From Primula veris (taxonomy: Eukaryota; Streptophyta; Magnoliopsida; Ericales; Primulaceae): DNA of 64,000 nt. Within the stretch, counting starts at the first letter, position 1. The number at the start of each line of letters is the position of its first letter. Shown here piece after piece: positions 21,596 through 34,833 of the stretch. The notes below the pieces were generated by a model, which saw nothing but the letters and a program-made list of their open reading frames with translations, searched no databases and was not told where the DNA came from. A program made the position numbers and the translations under genes. The stretch spans positions 2,549,501 through 2,613,500 of the forward strand of contig OY821741.1 in the NCBI GenBank assembly GCA_963682055.1, given 5' to 3'.

Positions 21596-22277
21596 CAACA
21601 TTCTGGCCGTAGTTTCTCAAGTTTTTTTTTCTTTGAAGAGTAAATGAATCGTATATTGATAAGTGGAGAGTTTCCCAAGTTATCGAATATCTTCTTAAGT
21701 TCTATCGTGTATTTAAGAATAATCTATATGTCCTTGTTATACATTGTAATCTGAAGTTATGATTTTTCAATATTCGTTATGTTTCCCAACAAGCAGTAAT
21801 TTATTCATAACTCTTTTAGATTAAACAAAAATGGGAAAAAATAAATACCATCGGGTTATTGATGTCAAATTCACTATTCGAGAAAGAATTTTTTATTGCA
21901 GGCTCTAGCAGGCACTATTTTGGGGAATCATGAATATCAAAGGAGAAAATAATTAAAAAAATTCTTGGTTTTCTTCTGCTCATTTGTTAATTTATCAAAT
22001 CTGAATGATTTTGATCAGTTTTTAGGATAAATCTTAAAAGTTAAATGGCATTTTCCGGCCCTAGTACATAAAATTACCAAGTTACGGGTTCTAGCAAAAA
22101 CCCGAAAGGAAAAAACAACAGGCAACCATAGTACTAATAAGTATATTTTAGAACAATATTGTTTATAAAGTAGACGATAGCCGGAATGATTATCACCAAC
22201 AACATAAGAATACTTCCCATTGAAACACTTGTTTTTGTATGTTAGAATTCACAGTATAATAATACGCCCGTAACTTT
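21596..22277. other. Convergent 3' region of NLP/F-box, copy 2
   Basis: This is duplicated 3' flank, as at 574-1186, with a 55-bp segment (about 21935-21995) that copies 1 and 4 lack. No gene is visible. Confidence 0.55.
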
Positions 22278-23047
22278 TCAACTGAATCTGATCGGTGAAA
22301 TTTCCTGGTATAAAATGATTTTGCAAGAACCATTGTATATATCCCTACGAAAATTTCCATGTATATCATAAGCTTTTACAATAGAGACTTCATAATCCGT
22401 GTCCATTCTCATCAATATTTCACCTTCTTTTGTTATGAATAGAGGTTCCATCGTACCATAGCTATGAAATTCAGATGTATTTGAAATAGCAAACATGATT
22501 TCCCGTGAAATCATATTATTACGGTGTTCCTTCATTACCAATAACTCTATATTGCCTTGAGAATTTGTAATGTCATCCCAACAGGTAACACAAAGGTATC
22601 CACTAAGAACTCCCAAGTCAAGAAAATGATTTATGTTGCCCTCTTTATGTTGTGGGCTTCGTACCTTCATGAACATATTCGTTCTCGGGTCAAAGTATAC
22701 TATCTAGAGTTGGTGGTTGGACAAAACTGTTATCCCAAAATTCCTCAAAAGTTGGTCCTCGACCTCTGCTAATCCAATGTCTATATCCTCTGCCACAAGA
22801 AGAGTGTATCTTAACTTTCATGTTCTGTGAATCTGTATCTTCGAGTCTGGTTTTGACTATGATTTCGAATTCTCTTGGGATATACACACTTCCGCTATGG
22901 GCTTTGTTATCGATTGTATGGAACAAGAATTGGCCATTAATTGGAAGAGAGCACATTAAAAGTTTTGGGACGCTAATTGTCGGGATGTTCGAAATTAACC
23001 AATGCCATTTGTCCGAGACACACTTAGAACAAATTAATCTTGATAGT
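22278..23047 (-). pseudogene. F-box protein, copy 2 (frameshifted, F-box deleted)
   Basis: It matches codons from the C-terminus up to about residue 25 of the open copy at 59434-60264. One extra base at about 22703 (ACTATCTAGAG where copy 1 has ACTATAAGAG) shifts the frame in the middle. At about 23035-23047 the homology ends and joins a TTTCGATTGGAT tandem-repeat block, so the start codon and most of the F-box are gone. It cannot make an F-box protein. Confidence 0.85.
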
Positions 23048-23520
23048 TTAGTTATTCTTTCGATTGGATATTTATTTTTCAGGTGTTTCAATTTAGTACT
23101 CGTTAATGTGGAAGTTTTTCCCTTTTGTTTTTTATTGGAAAAAAAATAGAGAGATCCATTTTGATTCTCATAGTACTTTTTCTCACTTTTTATTATTGAG
23201 AAAAAAAAAAGATTTATTCGTTTTGATCTCTGTACTTTAATTATTGTTTCGATTGGATCTCTATTTTTCAGGTGTTTCAGTTTGGTACTCCTTAATATGG
23301 AAGTTCCCCCTGCCACCCTCCCTCCCTCCTCTTCCTCCTCTTTTATTGGAAAAAATAGGGTGATCCATTTTGATTCTGAAAGTACTTTTTCTGACTTTTT
23401 ATTATTTAGAAAAAAAAAAGATTTATTCGTTTTGATCCGTGTACTTTAATTATTGTTCGATTGGATCTCCATTTTTTAGGGGTTTCAGTTTGGTATTCGT
23501 CACTGTTTTTTTTTTTTTTT
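23048..23520. repeat. ~190-bp tandem repeat block, copy 2
   Basis: These are the units described at 5930-6480 (TTATTGTTTCGATTGGATCT, CAGGTGTTTCAGTTTGG, TTTTATTGGAAAAAATAG). Here the poly(C) site is a CCT-rich pyrimidine tract at 23305-23342. It abuts the broken F-box gene directly, so the 2-6 kb spacer of unit 1 has been deleted. Confidence 0.65.
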
Positions 23521-23548
23521 TACATACGTACCATAAAGAAACAACAAT

Positions 23549-23723
23549 CGCTACAAAATAATGTTTGACTTTGTAAGAGTCAAAAACTGTCACAAGCCTG
23601 TCACTAATTTAAAAAACGGTCACAAATCTGTCACAAAGTCATCACAAAAACCGTCGCTAATAAGCTCGTAACAAAAAATACCGTTACTTATCCCGTCGCT
23701 ATTTGGATATTTTTTTTGTAGTG
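23549..23723. mobile_element. CACTA-type MITE, copy 2
   Basis: The ends CGCTACAAAA...TTTTGTAGTG are flanked by AAT on both sides (23546-23548, 23724-23726). The equivalent sites near 6497 and 38055 read CAACAATATTAGG without the insert, which gives a true empty site and fixes the 3-bp target duplication. Confidence 0.8.
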
Positions 23724-23872
23724 AATATTAAGTATACATATATAATATATAATGACGAAACCTTACAACTCTAAATGTTTTCAACCATTACAATTACATT
23801 ATAAGTGGGACTAGTTATACTTCACTCCAGGAAAAAAAAAACATAAGTGGAATTTTGATACTACTTGTTTTG

Positions 23873-24106
23873 CTATCCCACAAGCACAACGATGCTTTCT
23901 TGCTCCTCTCCGGGGATTGTTGAATCAACCGATTCGATTTCTACTTGAGGAGCCTTTTCTTCGTCCGGTTCTTCCTCTCGTTGCACACATGTGCAGATAA
24001 GTGGTTTTAGCGATTTAATAACGAGATAGAGCCAAGTAAGGATTCGCTTGCTGTAACTTACAAGCAAGTCGAGCCAAGGAGAAACGAGTATTACTATAAT
24101 GTAAAA
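23873..24106 (-). pseudogene. TM-I copy 2: C-terminal fragment
   Basis: The last third of the TM-I frame (LLVSYSKRIL...acidic tail...VVLVG, stop at 23873) is present and open. At about 24106 it joins sequence normally lying beyond the CACTA MITE (GAACGTGTTCATATTTTATG), so one deletion removed the start codon, the hydrophobic segments and most of the MITE. Confidence 0.75.
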
Positions 24107-24383
24107 AAGGTGTTTGACTGAACGTGTTCATATTTTATGCTAACGGTGGATGATAAAGTAACCGGATTATATATTCCTTTATCTATCTAGTTGCAAATTT
24201 CTTGATCAAGTTTTTGTGTGCAAATAAACCCACAAGATCTCTTGTACACTATACAAAATTACATAAATTGATAGATTTTGAAAATTTTCATTTAAACAAT
24301 TTTGATACAAATTTTTCATCGGTCAAAATTACACATAGTTCGTAATGGATAATTAAATAGAAATGGAGAGAGTAAATTTTATG

Positions 24384-25582
24384 TGTTGAGCCATGGGGTT
24401 CAATAATTGATTTTGATTATAACATTGATTATGTTTTTAATGATTTTACGATTTCTCTATTTCAATGATATAATGCTTGTCTTTTCCAAAAAGAGAATTT
24501 GTAAATTCCAGAACGCCAGAAAGATAGAGCTCAGAAAAACGAAGCCACAGGTTCAAGCGGAACCAGAATCGGAGCTAAAACGAAGAAGTTACGGGCTTTT
24601 GAAGATTAACGAGAAAACAGAGAAAACTGAAGTACGACCGATCGTCTGTACAAAAACGACCGATCGTTTTTGTTCTGATTTCTTCCAGAGAGTCCACAAG
24701 AAAAACGATCGATCGAAACTCAGAAACGACCGATCGTTTTCTGAATAACGACCGATCGACTGTAGAAAACGACCGATCGTTTTCTACAGATTTCGAAAAC
24801 AGCTTTTCAGCTTTTTCTGGAAAACAGCTTAAAACCTCTGAAAAAAGCCTCAACCACTTCCAACGGTCATATACAGAAAAACAGTCTTTGGTGATTATAA
24901 AAACCAACCCAATTCACTTTCCAAAAGACACCAATTACAATACCAATCAATCCTTCAACCTCTCTCATATACAAAAACCCAAAATCACCATTTTGGTGAA
25001 ATACTTCGAAAAGAGAGAAATCGAAGATAAAGAGATACAAGCTCCAACAAAGATCAAACATCATCGAAACCACATATTAGCTTATTTTAGAAGCAATCGA
25101 TTGTGGGTGTTGTTTCAATTTTTGATAAAATTGTAACGAGTATTTTATAAACTCATTTTTGTGAGCGAGTGATCGGGTAGAGGCTTTGTAAGCAAGTGAA
25201 GCTTAAAAGCTCTAGGTCTTTTCATTCGGGACACTCATAAAGTGTGGGGGAGCTTAATCGGTTGATTAGCTCGATAGGATTGTAACATCCGGAAGAAGAT
25301 TATTTTAGTGAAATACTCGGTAGTACCGAGGAGAGGACGTAGGCCGTTTGCCGAACCTCTATAAATCTTGGTGTCATCTTCTTCCCTTAAACTTTTATTT
25401 TCCGCAATTATTTATTCTTGCTTGCGTTTAGTACTCCTAGCAATTTATTGACTCTTGTTAAAACGCTTAAGCTTAAGAATTGCATTAGTTGGGTGGTTAG
25501 TTGCTTAGAATTTTAAATTAGACAAAAACGCCTAGAAACCTTATTCACACCCCTCTAAGGTTTAGCCGTACACGGGCCAACA
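24384..25582 (+). mobile_element. Solo LTR (1199 bp) in P block copy 2
   Basis: The insert begins TGTTGAGCC and ends GGGCCAACA, is flanked by TTATG on both sides (24379-24383, 25583-25587), and is absent from the sister P block near 7742. This is the signature of a solo LTR left by recombination between two LTRs. A TATA box lies at about 24894 (ATTATAAAA). Six or more ACGACCGATCGTTTT-like words occur at 24630-24785. The open frames across it are not genes. Confidence 0.85.
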
Positions 25583-25587
25583 TTATG

Positions 25588-27360
25588 CTTTCTATTTCTT
25601 AATAGTCAATAATTAGGTTTGCCTCTATTTCTTAATATCCATATAAAATCAAACTTATTGGGTATTAAGAAATAGAAAGGATATTAAGAAATAGAAAGGA
25701 TATTAGGTCAAACTATATGTAATTTCTTATCCTTAATATCTATTTCTTAATATCCCTTCTATTTCTTTTCTATTTCTTAAGTTTCCTTTATATTTCTTAA
25801 TATCCATATAAAGTCAAACTAATATCCATCAGCAAACTTTTAGTGATACCTTTTAGGAAATTTCTATGTCTGTATCTCATTTTCCATTTTCAGTAATGCT
25901 ATAAAACCAGACCGACTCAACCAAACTGATTACCAGACAGTCCTTTATGTAATTTTTAGAATTCTTTTGACACCCAACCAAAACAAAAATAAAACCCCAA
26001 ATATAATATTTATGAAACCCTAGTTGAGACTATCCTAAACTTAAATATTAATTAAAAATATTTAAAATTTTAATGATTTTAATATATTTTATTTGACGAT
26101 TCAACAAAATAAAAATCCAAATATAATATTATAGAATCATATTTGAAACTACCCTAAACTTAAATATTAATTAAAAATATTTAAAATTTTAACGATTTTA
26201 ATATATTTTATTTGACAATTCAATAAAATAAAAAACCAAATATAATACTATAGAACCATATTTGAGATTATTCTAAACTTAAATATTAATTAAAAATATT
26301 AAATATATGGCCGAATAACATACTCTTAAATTTCGGGATGAAAATGAAATTCTAAATTTACATTAAGAACTAGTGTGTTGGGAGTCTGATTGAGTCTATC
26401 TGGCTCATTAGCATTTTCCATTTTCAATTAGTTAATTGGGTACCCTTTAGTTAACAAGTCTCTAATATGCAATATCTCATCATTTTCCTTTGTTGCTAAT
26501 TAAATGTCTCCTTGATCATATTTCGTCACTTGGAGTTCATATGAAATTAGTTAACAAAATGTGAATAAAGAGTACCTTAGAATAAAGAATACCTTAGAAT
26601 ATTGAGCCAAGAATTGGCTTTTGGTGTTACTTTTGGTGTTTTGATGATCTAATAATACTAATAGACTTCTTTATCAAAATCACAACTTTTTTTACCATAA
26701 ATGAATTATGTGAGAACAAAACACAATTCCTAATCATGTGAATACGCACATCGACATTTTATAAATTTCTCTCTCAGCCGTTCGACTCTCTCACCGAGCA
26801 AGACAAACACGACAACCCTGACAAAATTGATCAACATCACCAGATCCCACTGTAAAAAGAAAAACACCATTGCCTCTGTCGTTAGCTCCCAACCCCGTAA
26901 AATATATCGTCATACTAAGTATAATTTTGCTTTGTAAGTATATTTAAGCAAGTCAAAATTAATATTTATGGGTAGTTATTTGTGATAGCAATGTTCTTAT
27001 ATAGTGAAATATAGTATTTTGAATCTTTTAAAAGTACTAGTAAACAACGATTATTACGACATAAATGACTCACTTCCATGGAATGGCTTATACGGGTGCT
27101 AAAATTCACATTAACCGATAAATTAAGTGAAATAAAATAATAAGAGGTGCTAAATTATCGTTTTTAACATAATTTAATGAAATTTTAAAATAGTTATACA
27201 CTTGAGAATGAAAAGTATTGAAACCATGCCAATTTAGAAAGCACTCACACTGGTCTGTTAGTGCTTTGATGATGTATGATTATTGTACACTTGGGAAGGG
27301 AAATATTATTGCATGATGATGTCAGAGTTTCTTAAAATAAAGAACCTTTTTAGTTTTTAC
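25588..27360. repeat. 'P' block, copy 2
   Basis: This is the sister of 7742-9531 at an offset near 17840, with the same inverted-repeat cluster (25590-25820), ~125-bp tandem units (25990-26310) and conserved less AT-rich stretch (26755-26905). It has no LINE. No gene is recognised. Confidence 0.65.
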
Positions 27361-27909
27361 GAGGTGGGCACGGCATGATTGTGGCGGATTTGCTTCAATC
27401 CTAATCCAACCTGTAAAATAAATGGCGGGACGGATTGATAAAATTTAAATCTCAACCCAACCCAATCCAACCCGTTACAATTAAAACCCCAACCCAACCC
27501 AATCCAACCCGCAAAATAAATTACGGGTTGGGGCGGGTTAGGTTTAGATTGATTCTTAAATTTTTATTTTGGTCCTTTATTTTTCATAGTTTGCATAATC
27601 AACCAAAATTTTAAAATAAATTGAATATTTCAAACAGAAATATAAATTAAACTCAATCAAAGTATGTTTAAAACATTCACGAACAAGTAATAAAACTAAA
27701 ATATAACAATAATTAAAGGTTGGTATATTAAAATACAGGACGGATTAACCCGCGGTTTGTGAACCTCAACCCTAACCCAACCCGCAAAATATATAGCGGA
27801 TTGGGGCGGGGCGGATTGATTTTTTTTGGACATTCAACCCATCCCAACCCGCCCCAATCCATGCGGGTTGGATTACGGGACGGATTTACGGATTTTTTGC
27901 CCACCCCTA
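27361..27909. mobile_element. hAT-type non-autonomous element, copy 2
   Basis: This is the same element, site and TIRs (GAGGTGGGCA / TGCCCACCCCTA) as 9532-10081. The flanks GTTTTTAC and CTTTTTAC give the near-perfect 8-bp duplication. Confidence 0.65.
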
Positions 27910-28519
27910 CTTTTTACCGCAACCTTCCTAATTAACTAGGATCAATGACTAATATATATAAAGCATACACAACTTATGTGAGAACAAATCTAATTTTCAA
28001 CTAATTATACCGAATTCAGCTTTAATTACCACTAACCTCGTTTCCTCGATCAGTAGTGTTTTTTGCTAAACTTGAATTAACATTATATCACTGTAAATTG
28101 ATAAGTTTTCTAATGAAGATACACTGATCACTGCAAAATCAATAAACTTACGTAATTATAATTGGCCATGGCCGTGGTATGCCTAAATGAGCATATATCT
28201 GTTTTCCGATCAGATTATACTATAAGTGTTGGTCCATCGTTACATATAACCGATACGACTAGTAATTTGTTTAAGTTAAGAAGGACCGATCTGCTAAATT
28301 TTTAGATAACAACTAAAATAGAAGACAACATCTTAAAAAAAATAAAGCTCAACAAACAAGTGAATTAATAAACTTTCATGCCAATAATAAGCACAACAAG
28401 AGGGACTGCTTTACTTATACTGACTCTGATTTATTTATTTTAATATATAATTGGTCATACATATATTACACGTATAATGACAAATCCTCACATAACTAAT
28501 ACTTTCATACTTGTTCTTG
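27910..28519. other. P block end and TM-II 3' flank, copy 2
   Basis: This is the LINE-free version of 10082-10308 joined to 15163-15523, and it shows the LINE empty site at about 28140-28165. No gene is visible. Confidence 0.6.
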
Positions 28520-28941
28520 CTACTCCACAAGCTCAACGATGGCTTCTTGGTCCTCTTGGGGGATTCTTAAATCAACCAATTCAATCTCTACTTGAGAATG
28601 CTCTTCTTCTTCCGGTTCTTCCGTTTGATGCAAAATTATGCAAATAAAAGGTTGTAAGGATTTAAGAGTACGATAGAGTCGAATGAGGGCATGTTTGATG
28701 TAACTTACGATCAAATTGAGCCATGGAGAAATGAGTAGAACCAAAATGTAAACAGAAAAGAAGCTTGATGGTGAAAAAAAAAGCGAACATAGCAGTAATA
28801 GTGTAAACGGATACGAAAAATCCCCGGGTTTGAAGTGGACTGAGTTGGGTATTTCGACACTAATATTGGCGGAAACGAGGAGGCAAAACATTAGCAAAAT
28901 GGTTGCAAGAACAAGGAACAAGATTGGACTGTTGTGGAAAT

Positions 28942-30234
28942 TGTTGGAAAAATGTAGGAAAACATGTATTTTATACATGGTTGTTCCAAGTGGTCAGGGA
29001 CCATCTTTGAGTCAATTTTTAATGCGACTCCTTAGTTTTTCTGAGGCCATACTCAATGCGGTTGAGTAGCTCGTGCGACTAGCTTCGCAACGGTATATCG
29101 CATGACCTATTCGGAGGAAAGGTGTGAATGATAATTGGACTCGAAGGTTGGTACTCGAAAGAGGCAATAAAGTCAATGCTGGAAAATGAGAAAAAAAATG
29201 GGATTTAACCCATGAGGGTTATCCCACATTGGAAAATCATGAGTGATTTTTACAATATATATACTAAGGTATCCCATGTGGATATAAAGTAATGTGTCCA
29301 CATACACATGTGTGTATTGTGTACCACACATAGGCGGGCTTGCTCGACGGGCGGGCTTGCTCGACGGGAAAAAGTGTTCCTGTTCGGGTAAAGCGTGCCT
29401 GTTCGGGAAAAAGTTTCCAGCAAAGCTGTAACTGTTGCAATAAATATGAATTCATTGCAAAGTTAATACTGCAGTTTCGAATTTCGAAAACTGACAGTAG
29501 TAAAGTGTCTTTAATGGCTGAGATACTCAGCAAGCCTATAAATAGCCAGACCCCCCACATGTCAAAAGACATAACATTCTGAAATAAAATACAGAAGCAT
29601 ATATCATCTCTCAAAAATCAGCATTACATTTTTGAACCAGAGAGAACCACCCACCAACAGCTCGACCTTGACTCGTCGCCAGTTTCCGGCGAGTCATCCG
29701 AGACGTTGTACCTTGGGATCGAAGCGCCAACGCAACCAGAAATCTAAGGTGGTTGGGCGAATATCGGTTAAGGGCATACTGTTAACAGTAGCCTCGTCTT
29801 GTTTATTTTAATTCTGTCCAGTTTTCAATTCTGTCCAGTTTTTTAAATTCTGTCCAGTTTCAATTCTGTCCAGTTTTTACTATTCTGTAATTAGTTTAAA
29901 GTTCTGTTTTATGCTGTAATTACTATTCTGTAATTTAATTCTGTAATAGAATAGTTTCAATTCAGTCCTGTACTTTCAATTCAAAACAGAACAGTCCGGC
30001 TGTTAAGTTTATACTTTCTAGTCCGGCAGTTTCTTTTAATTGCAAATCAGTACATCAGATTATTAATTAATAATAATCTGAATACGTTTGTTTTAATCAC
30101 GTCTCAGTACTTACATGTTGTAATCAGTTTATTGTATTTCATTTGGAAATTAATAAAGATTACACTGGTTTTAATTAATTCTTGTTTAGTCCTTTATTTA
30201 TTGTTAATTGTTATTTCGTACACGGAAACCAACA
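28942..30234 (+). repeat. Copia 5' LTR (1293 bp)
   Basis: It runs from TGTTGGAAAAATG to ACCAACA. A TATA box (TATAAATA) lies at 29537-29544. It holds two GCTTGCTCGACGGGCGG-type units and four TTCTGTCCAGTTT units, fewer than the 3' LTR, which explains its shorter length. Substitutions relative to the 3' LTR are scattered and mostly transitions. Confidence 0.9.
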
Positions 30235-30591
30235 ATCTTAACCGATACTCTGTTGTTTCTTTCGTGTATTGATTAATACAATTATTTATTTTTTATAAGG
30301 AATAATGCTTTCTTGTTTTCAATTCTAAATTATATTAGAAATTGAATTACAAAGAAAAAATTCCAAACAGTTTTAATTTTATTTTATTTTCTTGTTGATA
30401 CCAACCGTATTGGTATTCAATAAGAATCGTTTAATCCTTTTAATATCAATCGTATTGATATTCAAAAGGATAAGAGTTTAAATTTTATTGTTTGTTTAAT
30501 AATTCTTTTACAAACCCAAATATCAGTTTTGGTGTTTTGTTTATAGAATTTATTGTACACGTATCTCATACGTTTTGTGTTGTCGTTTCAG

Positions 30592-33500
30592 ATGACAAAC
30601 ACGTCGCCTATTCAGTTGCCTATCGGAAGTGAGCATGACCCAGTGGTTGGTAGAGATGTCCATAACACTGGGGGCGATGCGATTGTGGGGGCTACCGCCG
30701 ATGACGTAGCTGCAGCGGCTGAGGCCGCCGCAGCTGCTGCCATGGCGGATGCTACGGCCAAAGCTGAGGCTGCGGCCAAAGCAGCGGCCACAGCTAAGGC
30801 TGCGGCTAGAGCCAAGGCTGCGGCCAAGGGCAAGGCACCGATGTATTCGGATGTGCCTACTTTGCCGACTTCTCATCTGGAGAAACCGGAAAAATTCAGG
30901 GGAGACAACTTTAAACGTTGGCAGCAAAAGATGCTGTTTTATCTCACGACCCTGAATCTTACCAGGTTTCTCAAGGAGACTGCTCCCGTCCTAAGCGAGG
31001 ACGATCTGGACGAGCAGTCGTTCTCTGCGGTTGAGGCATGGAGACATGCCGACTACCTATGCAAGAACTATATCCTGTGTGCTCTAGATGACACGCTGTT
31101 TAGTGTTTTCGAGCCCAAAGCTACTGCAAAGGAGCTGTGGGAGACTCTCGAAAATAAGTACAAAGTGAATAACGCTGGCACAAAGAGATTTGTTGTCACG
31201 GAATTTCACGAGTACCGTATGACTGACAGCAGGGGTGTCATGGAGCAAGTTGAGGAGCTCCAACTGATTTATCACCGCCTTGAGGCTGAGGGGCTAGTTA
31301 TTAATGAGCCTTTCCAGGTGGCACTCATGATTGAGAAATTGCCGCCGTCATGGAAAGACTTTCAAAACTACCTGAAGCACAAGCGGAAGGAAATGAGGTT
31401 GGAGGGGCTCATTGAGAAGCTCAACATCGAGGTGAGCAACCGTCGCTCCGTGAGGAGAGTCAGTGGTGCTGTCATCCCGATGGCAAAGGCCAATGTGGTC
31501 GAAAGCTCCAACGTCAAACGGAAACGTTTTGACACCGGAGGCAGTGCTGTTGTCGTAAAGAAATTTGCGGGAACCTGCTTTGTGTGTAACAGGACCGGTC
31601 ATCGTGCCGCGGACTGTTATGACAATAAAGGCGCTGCTAAGCCTAAGCCCCTCCCGAGGAACTTCAAAGGCAAGGGGAAAAGGAAAGCTCCAGCTCAGGC
31701 ACATCTGGCCGAGGGAGGACGAGATGATGACCACTTTACTGCTTTGGTTTCTGAGGTCAATCTCATGGGGAGCAACCCCAAAGAGTGGTGGCTGGATACC
31801 GGCGCCACAAGCCACATCTGCTCAACAAGGTGGATGTTTAAGACCTACGAAGCAGTAGAGGGAGAAAGCTGCTTCATGGGAAATTCTGCTACTTCCAAGG
31901 TGGAAGGAAAAGGAATGGTGGTGATGAAGATGACCTCTGGAAAAGAGCTGAGGTTGACAAATGTGCTTCATGTTCCGGATATCCGCAAGAATCTGGTATC
32001 AGGATCAGTGATGGTGAAGAACGGGTTCAAACTAGTTTTGGAATCCGATAAAATTGTAATCACCAAAAATGGTGTCTATGTAGGCCGTGGCTATATGACC
32101 AACGGCATGTTTAAGTTAAACGTAGGGACACCTGCTCCCAATAAAGGTGTTAAAGCTGAGGCTAGCACTAGCAATGTAATGACTGTTGCCCAAGAGGCCA
32201 ATAAAAATTCTGAGTTTAATTATTTATTTGAGTCATTTCATTTGTGGCATGGTAGATTAGGTCATGTGAATTATAATTCTTTAAAGAAATTAATATCACT
32301 AAGACTAATACCAAATTTCGTTTTTGATAAGCAACACAAATGTGAGATTTGTGTAGAGGCAAAATTAACGAAATCATCGTTTCAACATGTTGAACGAGAA
32401 AGTGAACCTCTCGGTCTAATACACACGGATGTATGCGACTTAAAGTTTATACAAACGTGAGGAGGAAAAAAGTACTTTATCACCTTTATAGATGATTGTA
32501 CTAGATACTGTTACGTTTACTTAATGAAAAGTAAAGACGAAGCAGTAGAGAAATTCGCTCTTTATAAGACTGAAGTGGAAAATCAACTCAATAAGAAAAT
32601 TTAAACATTGAGAAGTGATAGAGGCGGTGAATATGAATCACCGTTTGAACAGATATGCGCTGAAAGCGGCATTATACATCAAACCACAGCCCCATACACT
32701 CCCGAGCAAAATGGGGTTGCTGAGCGTAAAAATAGAACGCTAAAGAAAATGATGAATGCTATGCTAATCAGTTCTGGGTTACCCCAGAACATGTGGGGGG
32801 AAGCGATACTTTCCGCTAACTATGTTTTAAACAAGTTACCACACAAGTAGCGAGAAAAGACTCCATATGAATTATGGAAAGGTCATCAACCCAGTTATAA
32901 GAACCTGCGGGTTTGGGGTTGTCTCGCAAAGGTCCTAGTTCCCACTCCTAAGAGGATGAGAATTGGTCCTAAGACGGTGGACTGTGTGTTCATCGGATAT
33001 GCACAGAATAGTAGTGCATATCAGTTTCTCGTGCACAAGTCGGACAATCCCGATGTACACGTAGATACGTATATGGAAAGCCGAGAGGCCTCTTTCTTTG
33101 AAGATATCTTTCCCCGGAAATTACCTACATCTGTACCAACTGAAGAGTTGAACAGTGAAGGAAATGTGGGGGCAAGTGAACCGACAGAGGAAGAGGAAGA
33201 GGAAGAGCCTCGGCGCAGCAAAAGGGCAAGGAAGGAAACTTCATTTGGACCTGATTTCCTAACCTTCATGATTGAAGGCGAACCGGTGACATATAAACAA
33301 GCTATGTCAACACCGGATTCCCAATATTGGGAAGAATCTATTCAAAATGAAATTGAATCAATCATGCAAAACCACACTTGGGAACTAGTGGATCTTCCGC
33401 AAGGATGCAAGCCCCTAGGACACAAGTGGATCTTCAAGAGGAAGTTAAGGGTTGACGGCACGATTGAGAAATACAAGGCGAGACTTGTAGTAAAAGGATT

Positions 33501-34833
33501 CAGGCAAACTGAAGGTGTCGATTATTTTGACACGTATGCTCCTGTCTCCAGGAAAACGTCTATCCGAATCGTCATTGCTCTCGCAGCTTTGTTTGATATG
33601 GAAATACATCAAATGGATGTAAAGACGGCGTTTCTAAATGGAGAACTGGAAGAAGAGATTTACATGGAACAACCGGAAGGGTTTGTAGTTCCTGGTAAAG
33701 AGCACCAAGTGTGCAAACTTGTAAAGTCTCTATATGGACTCAAACAAGCGCCAAAGCAATGGCATGAGAAGTTTGATAGAATTATGCTATCAAACGGTTT
33801 TCGCATTAATGAGTGCGATAAATGTGTCTACTCTAAAGGAAGTGGAAGAGACTGTGTTGTAGTCTGTCTCTATGTGGATGACATGATCATAATTGGGAGT
33901 AATGATAGAATCAGCTCCACAAAGAAAATGTTATCACAACACTTCGATATGAAGGATCTGGGTATAGCTGATGTAATTCTTGGTATGAAGATTACCAAAA
34001 CATCAGAAGGATATGCCTTGTCCCAAGGTCACTATGTTAAACAAGTATTAGACAAGTTTGACAAGGGCAGTAAGGCTATGTCTAGAACCCCAATTGAGTT
34101 CAACTGTAACCTGAAAAAGAATTTCGGTAAAAGTGTGAATCAATTAGAGTTCTCTCGAGTCATAGGCAGTCTCATGTATATAATGAATTGCACTAGACCA
34201 GACATAGCAAACTCAGTGAGTAGACTGAGCAGGTACACCAGTAATCCAAATGAGGAACACTGGAAGGCCATAATGAAACTTCTCAGGTATATGAGGTTTT
34301 CAGCCGATTACGGGCTACACTATACCAGATATCCAGCGGTACTGGAAGGGTATTCAGATGCCAACTGGATATCAGACTCCAATAGCACAAGATCCACGAG
34401 TGGATATGTGTTTATAATGGGAGGAGCTGCTGTGTCTTGGAGATCCTCCAAACAGACATGTATTGCAAGGTCAACTATGGAATCAGAATTCATAGCGTTG
34501 GACTTAGCAACCGAAGAGGCAGACTGGCTGAGAAGTCTATTGGAAGGAATTCCAATGTGGCCGAAACCTGTTCCCGCAATAAGCATGCATTGCGATAGTC
34601 AATCAGCTATTGTGCGGGCTCAGGATCATATGTATAATGGAAAGTCTCGACATATACGTCGGAGACATAAATCCGTAAGGGAATTGTTATCCAACGGTGT
34701 GGTATCCTTAGATTTTGTGAGATCAAAGGAAAACATAACGGATCCATTAACAAAAGGCTTGACTCAAGTGGGAGTCGAAACGTCATCGAACGGAATGGGA
34801 TTAAAGCCCATTAAATTGGTGGCCCCCCCATAG
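30592..34833 (+). pseudogene. Copia gag-pol polyprotein with three in-frame stop codons
   Basis: The start is the ATG at 30592 (MTNTSPIQLP); the open frame before it lacks an ATG. Gag has an unusual Ala/Lys-rich N-terminal stretch (about residues 36-80), a UBN2-type core and a CCHC zinc knuckle at about 329 (CFVCNRTGHRAADC). Protease DTGATSH lies near 402. Pre-integrase (LWHGRLGHVN) and the integrase core follow (SDRGGEYE; NGVAERKNRT). RT has [11 protein letters not shown] and YVDD near 1094. RNase H has GYSDANW and STMESEF. One frame runs throughout, but it is cut by TGA at 32458-32460, TAA at 32602-32604 and TAG at 32848-32850, all in integrase. There are no frameshifts, so decay is recent. 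Confidence 0.93.

Noticed and set aside
24407..24907. 113-aa and 110-aa frames in the solo LTR
   Set aside because: They span the repeated CGACCGATCG cluster on both strands, and LTRs of this type do not encode proteins.
31348..31815. 155-aa antisense frame over copia gag
   Set aside because: It is a shadow of the gag coding frame; no recognisable protein.
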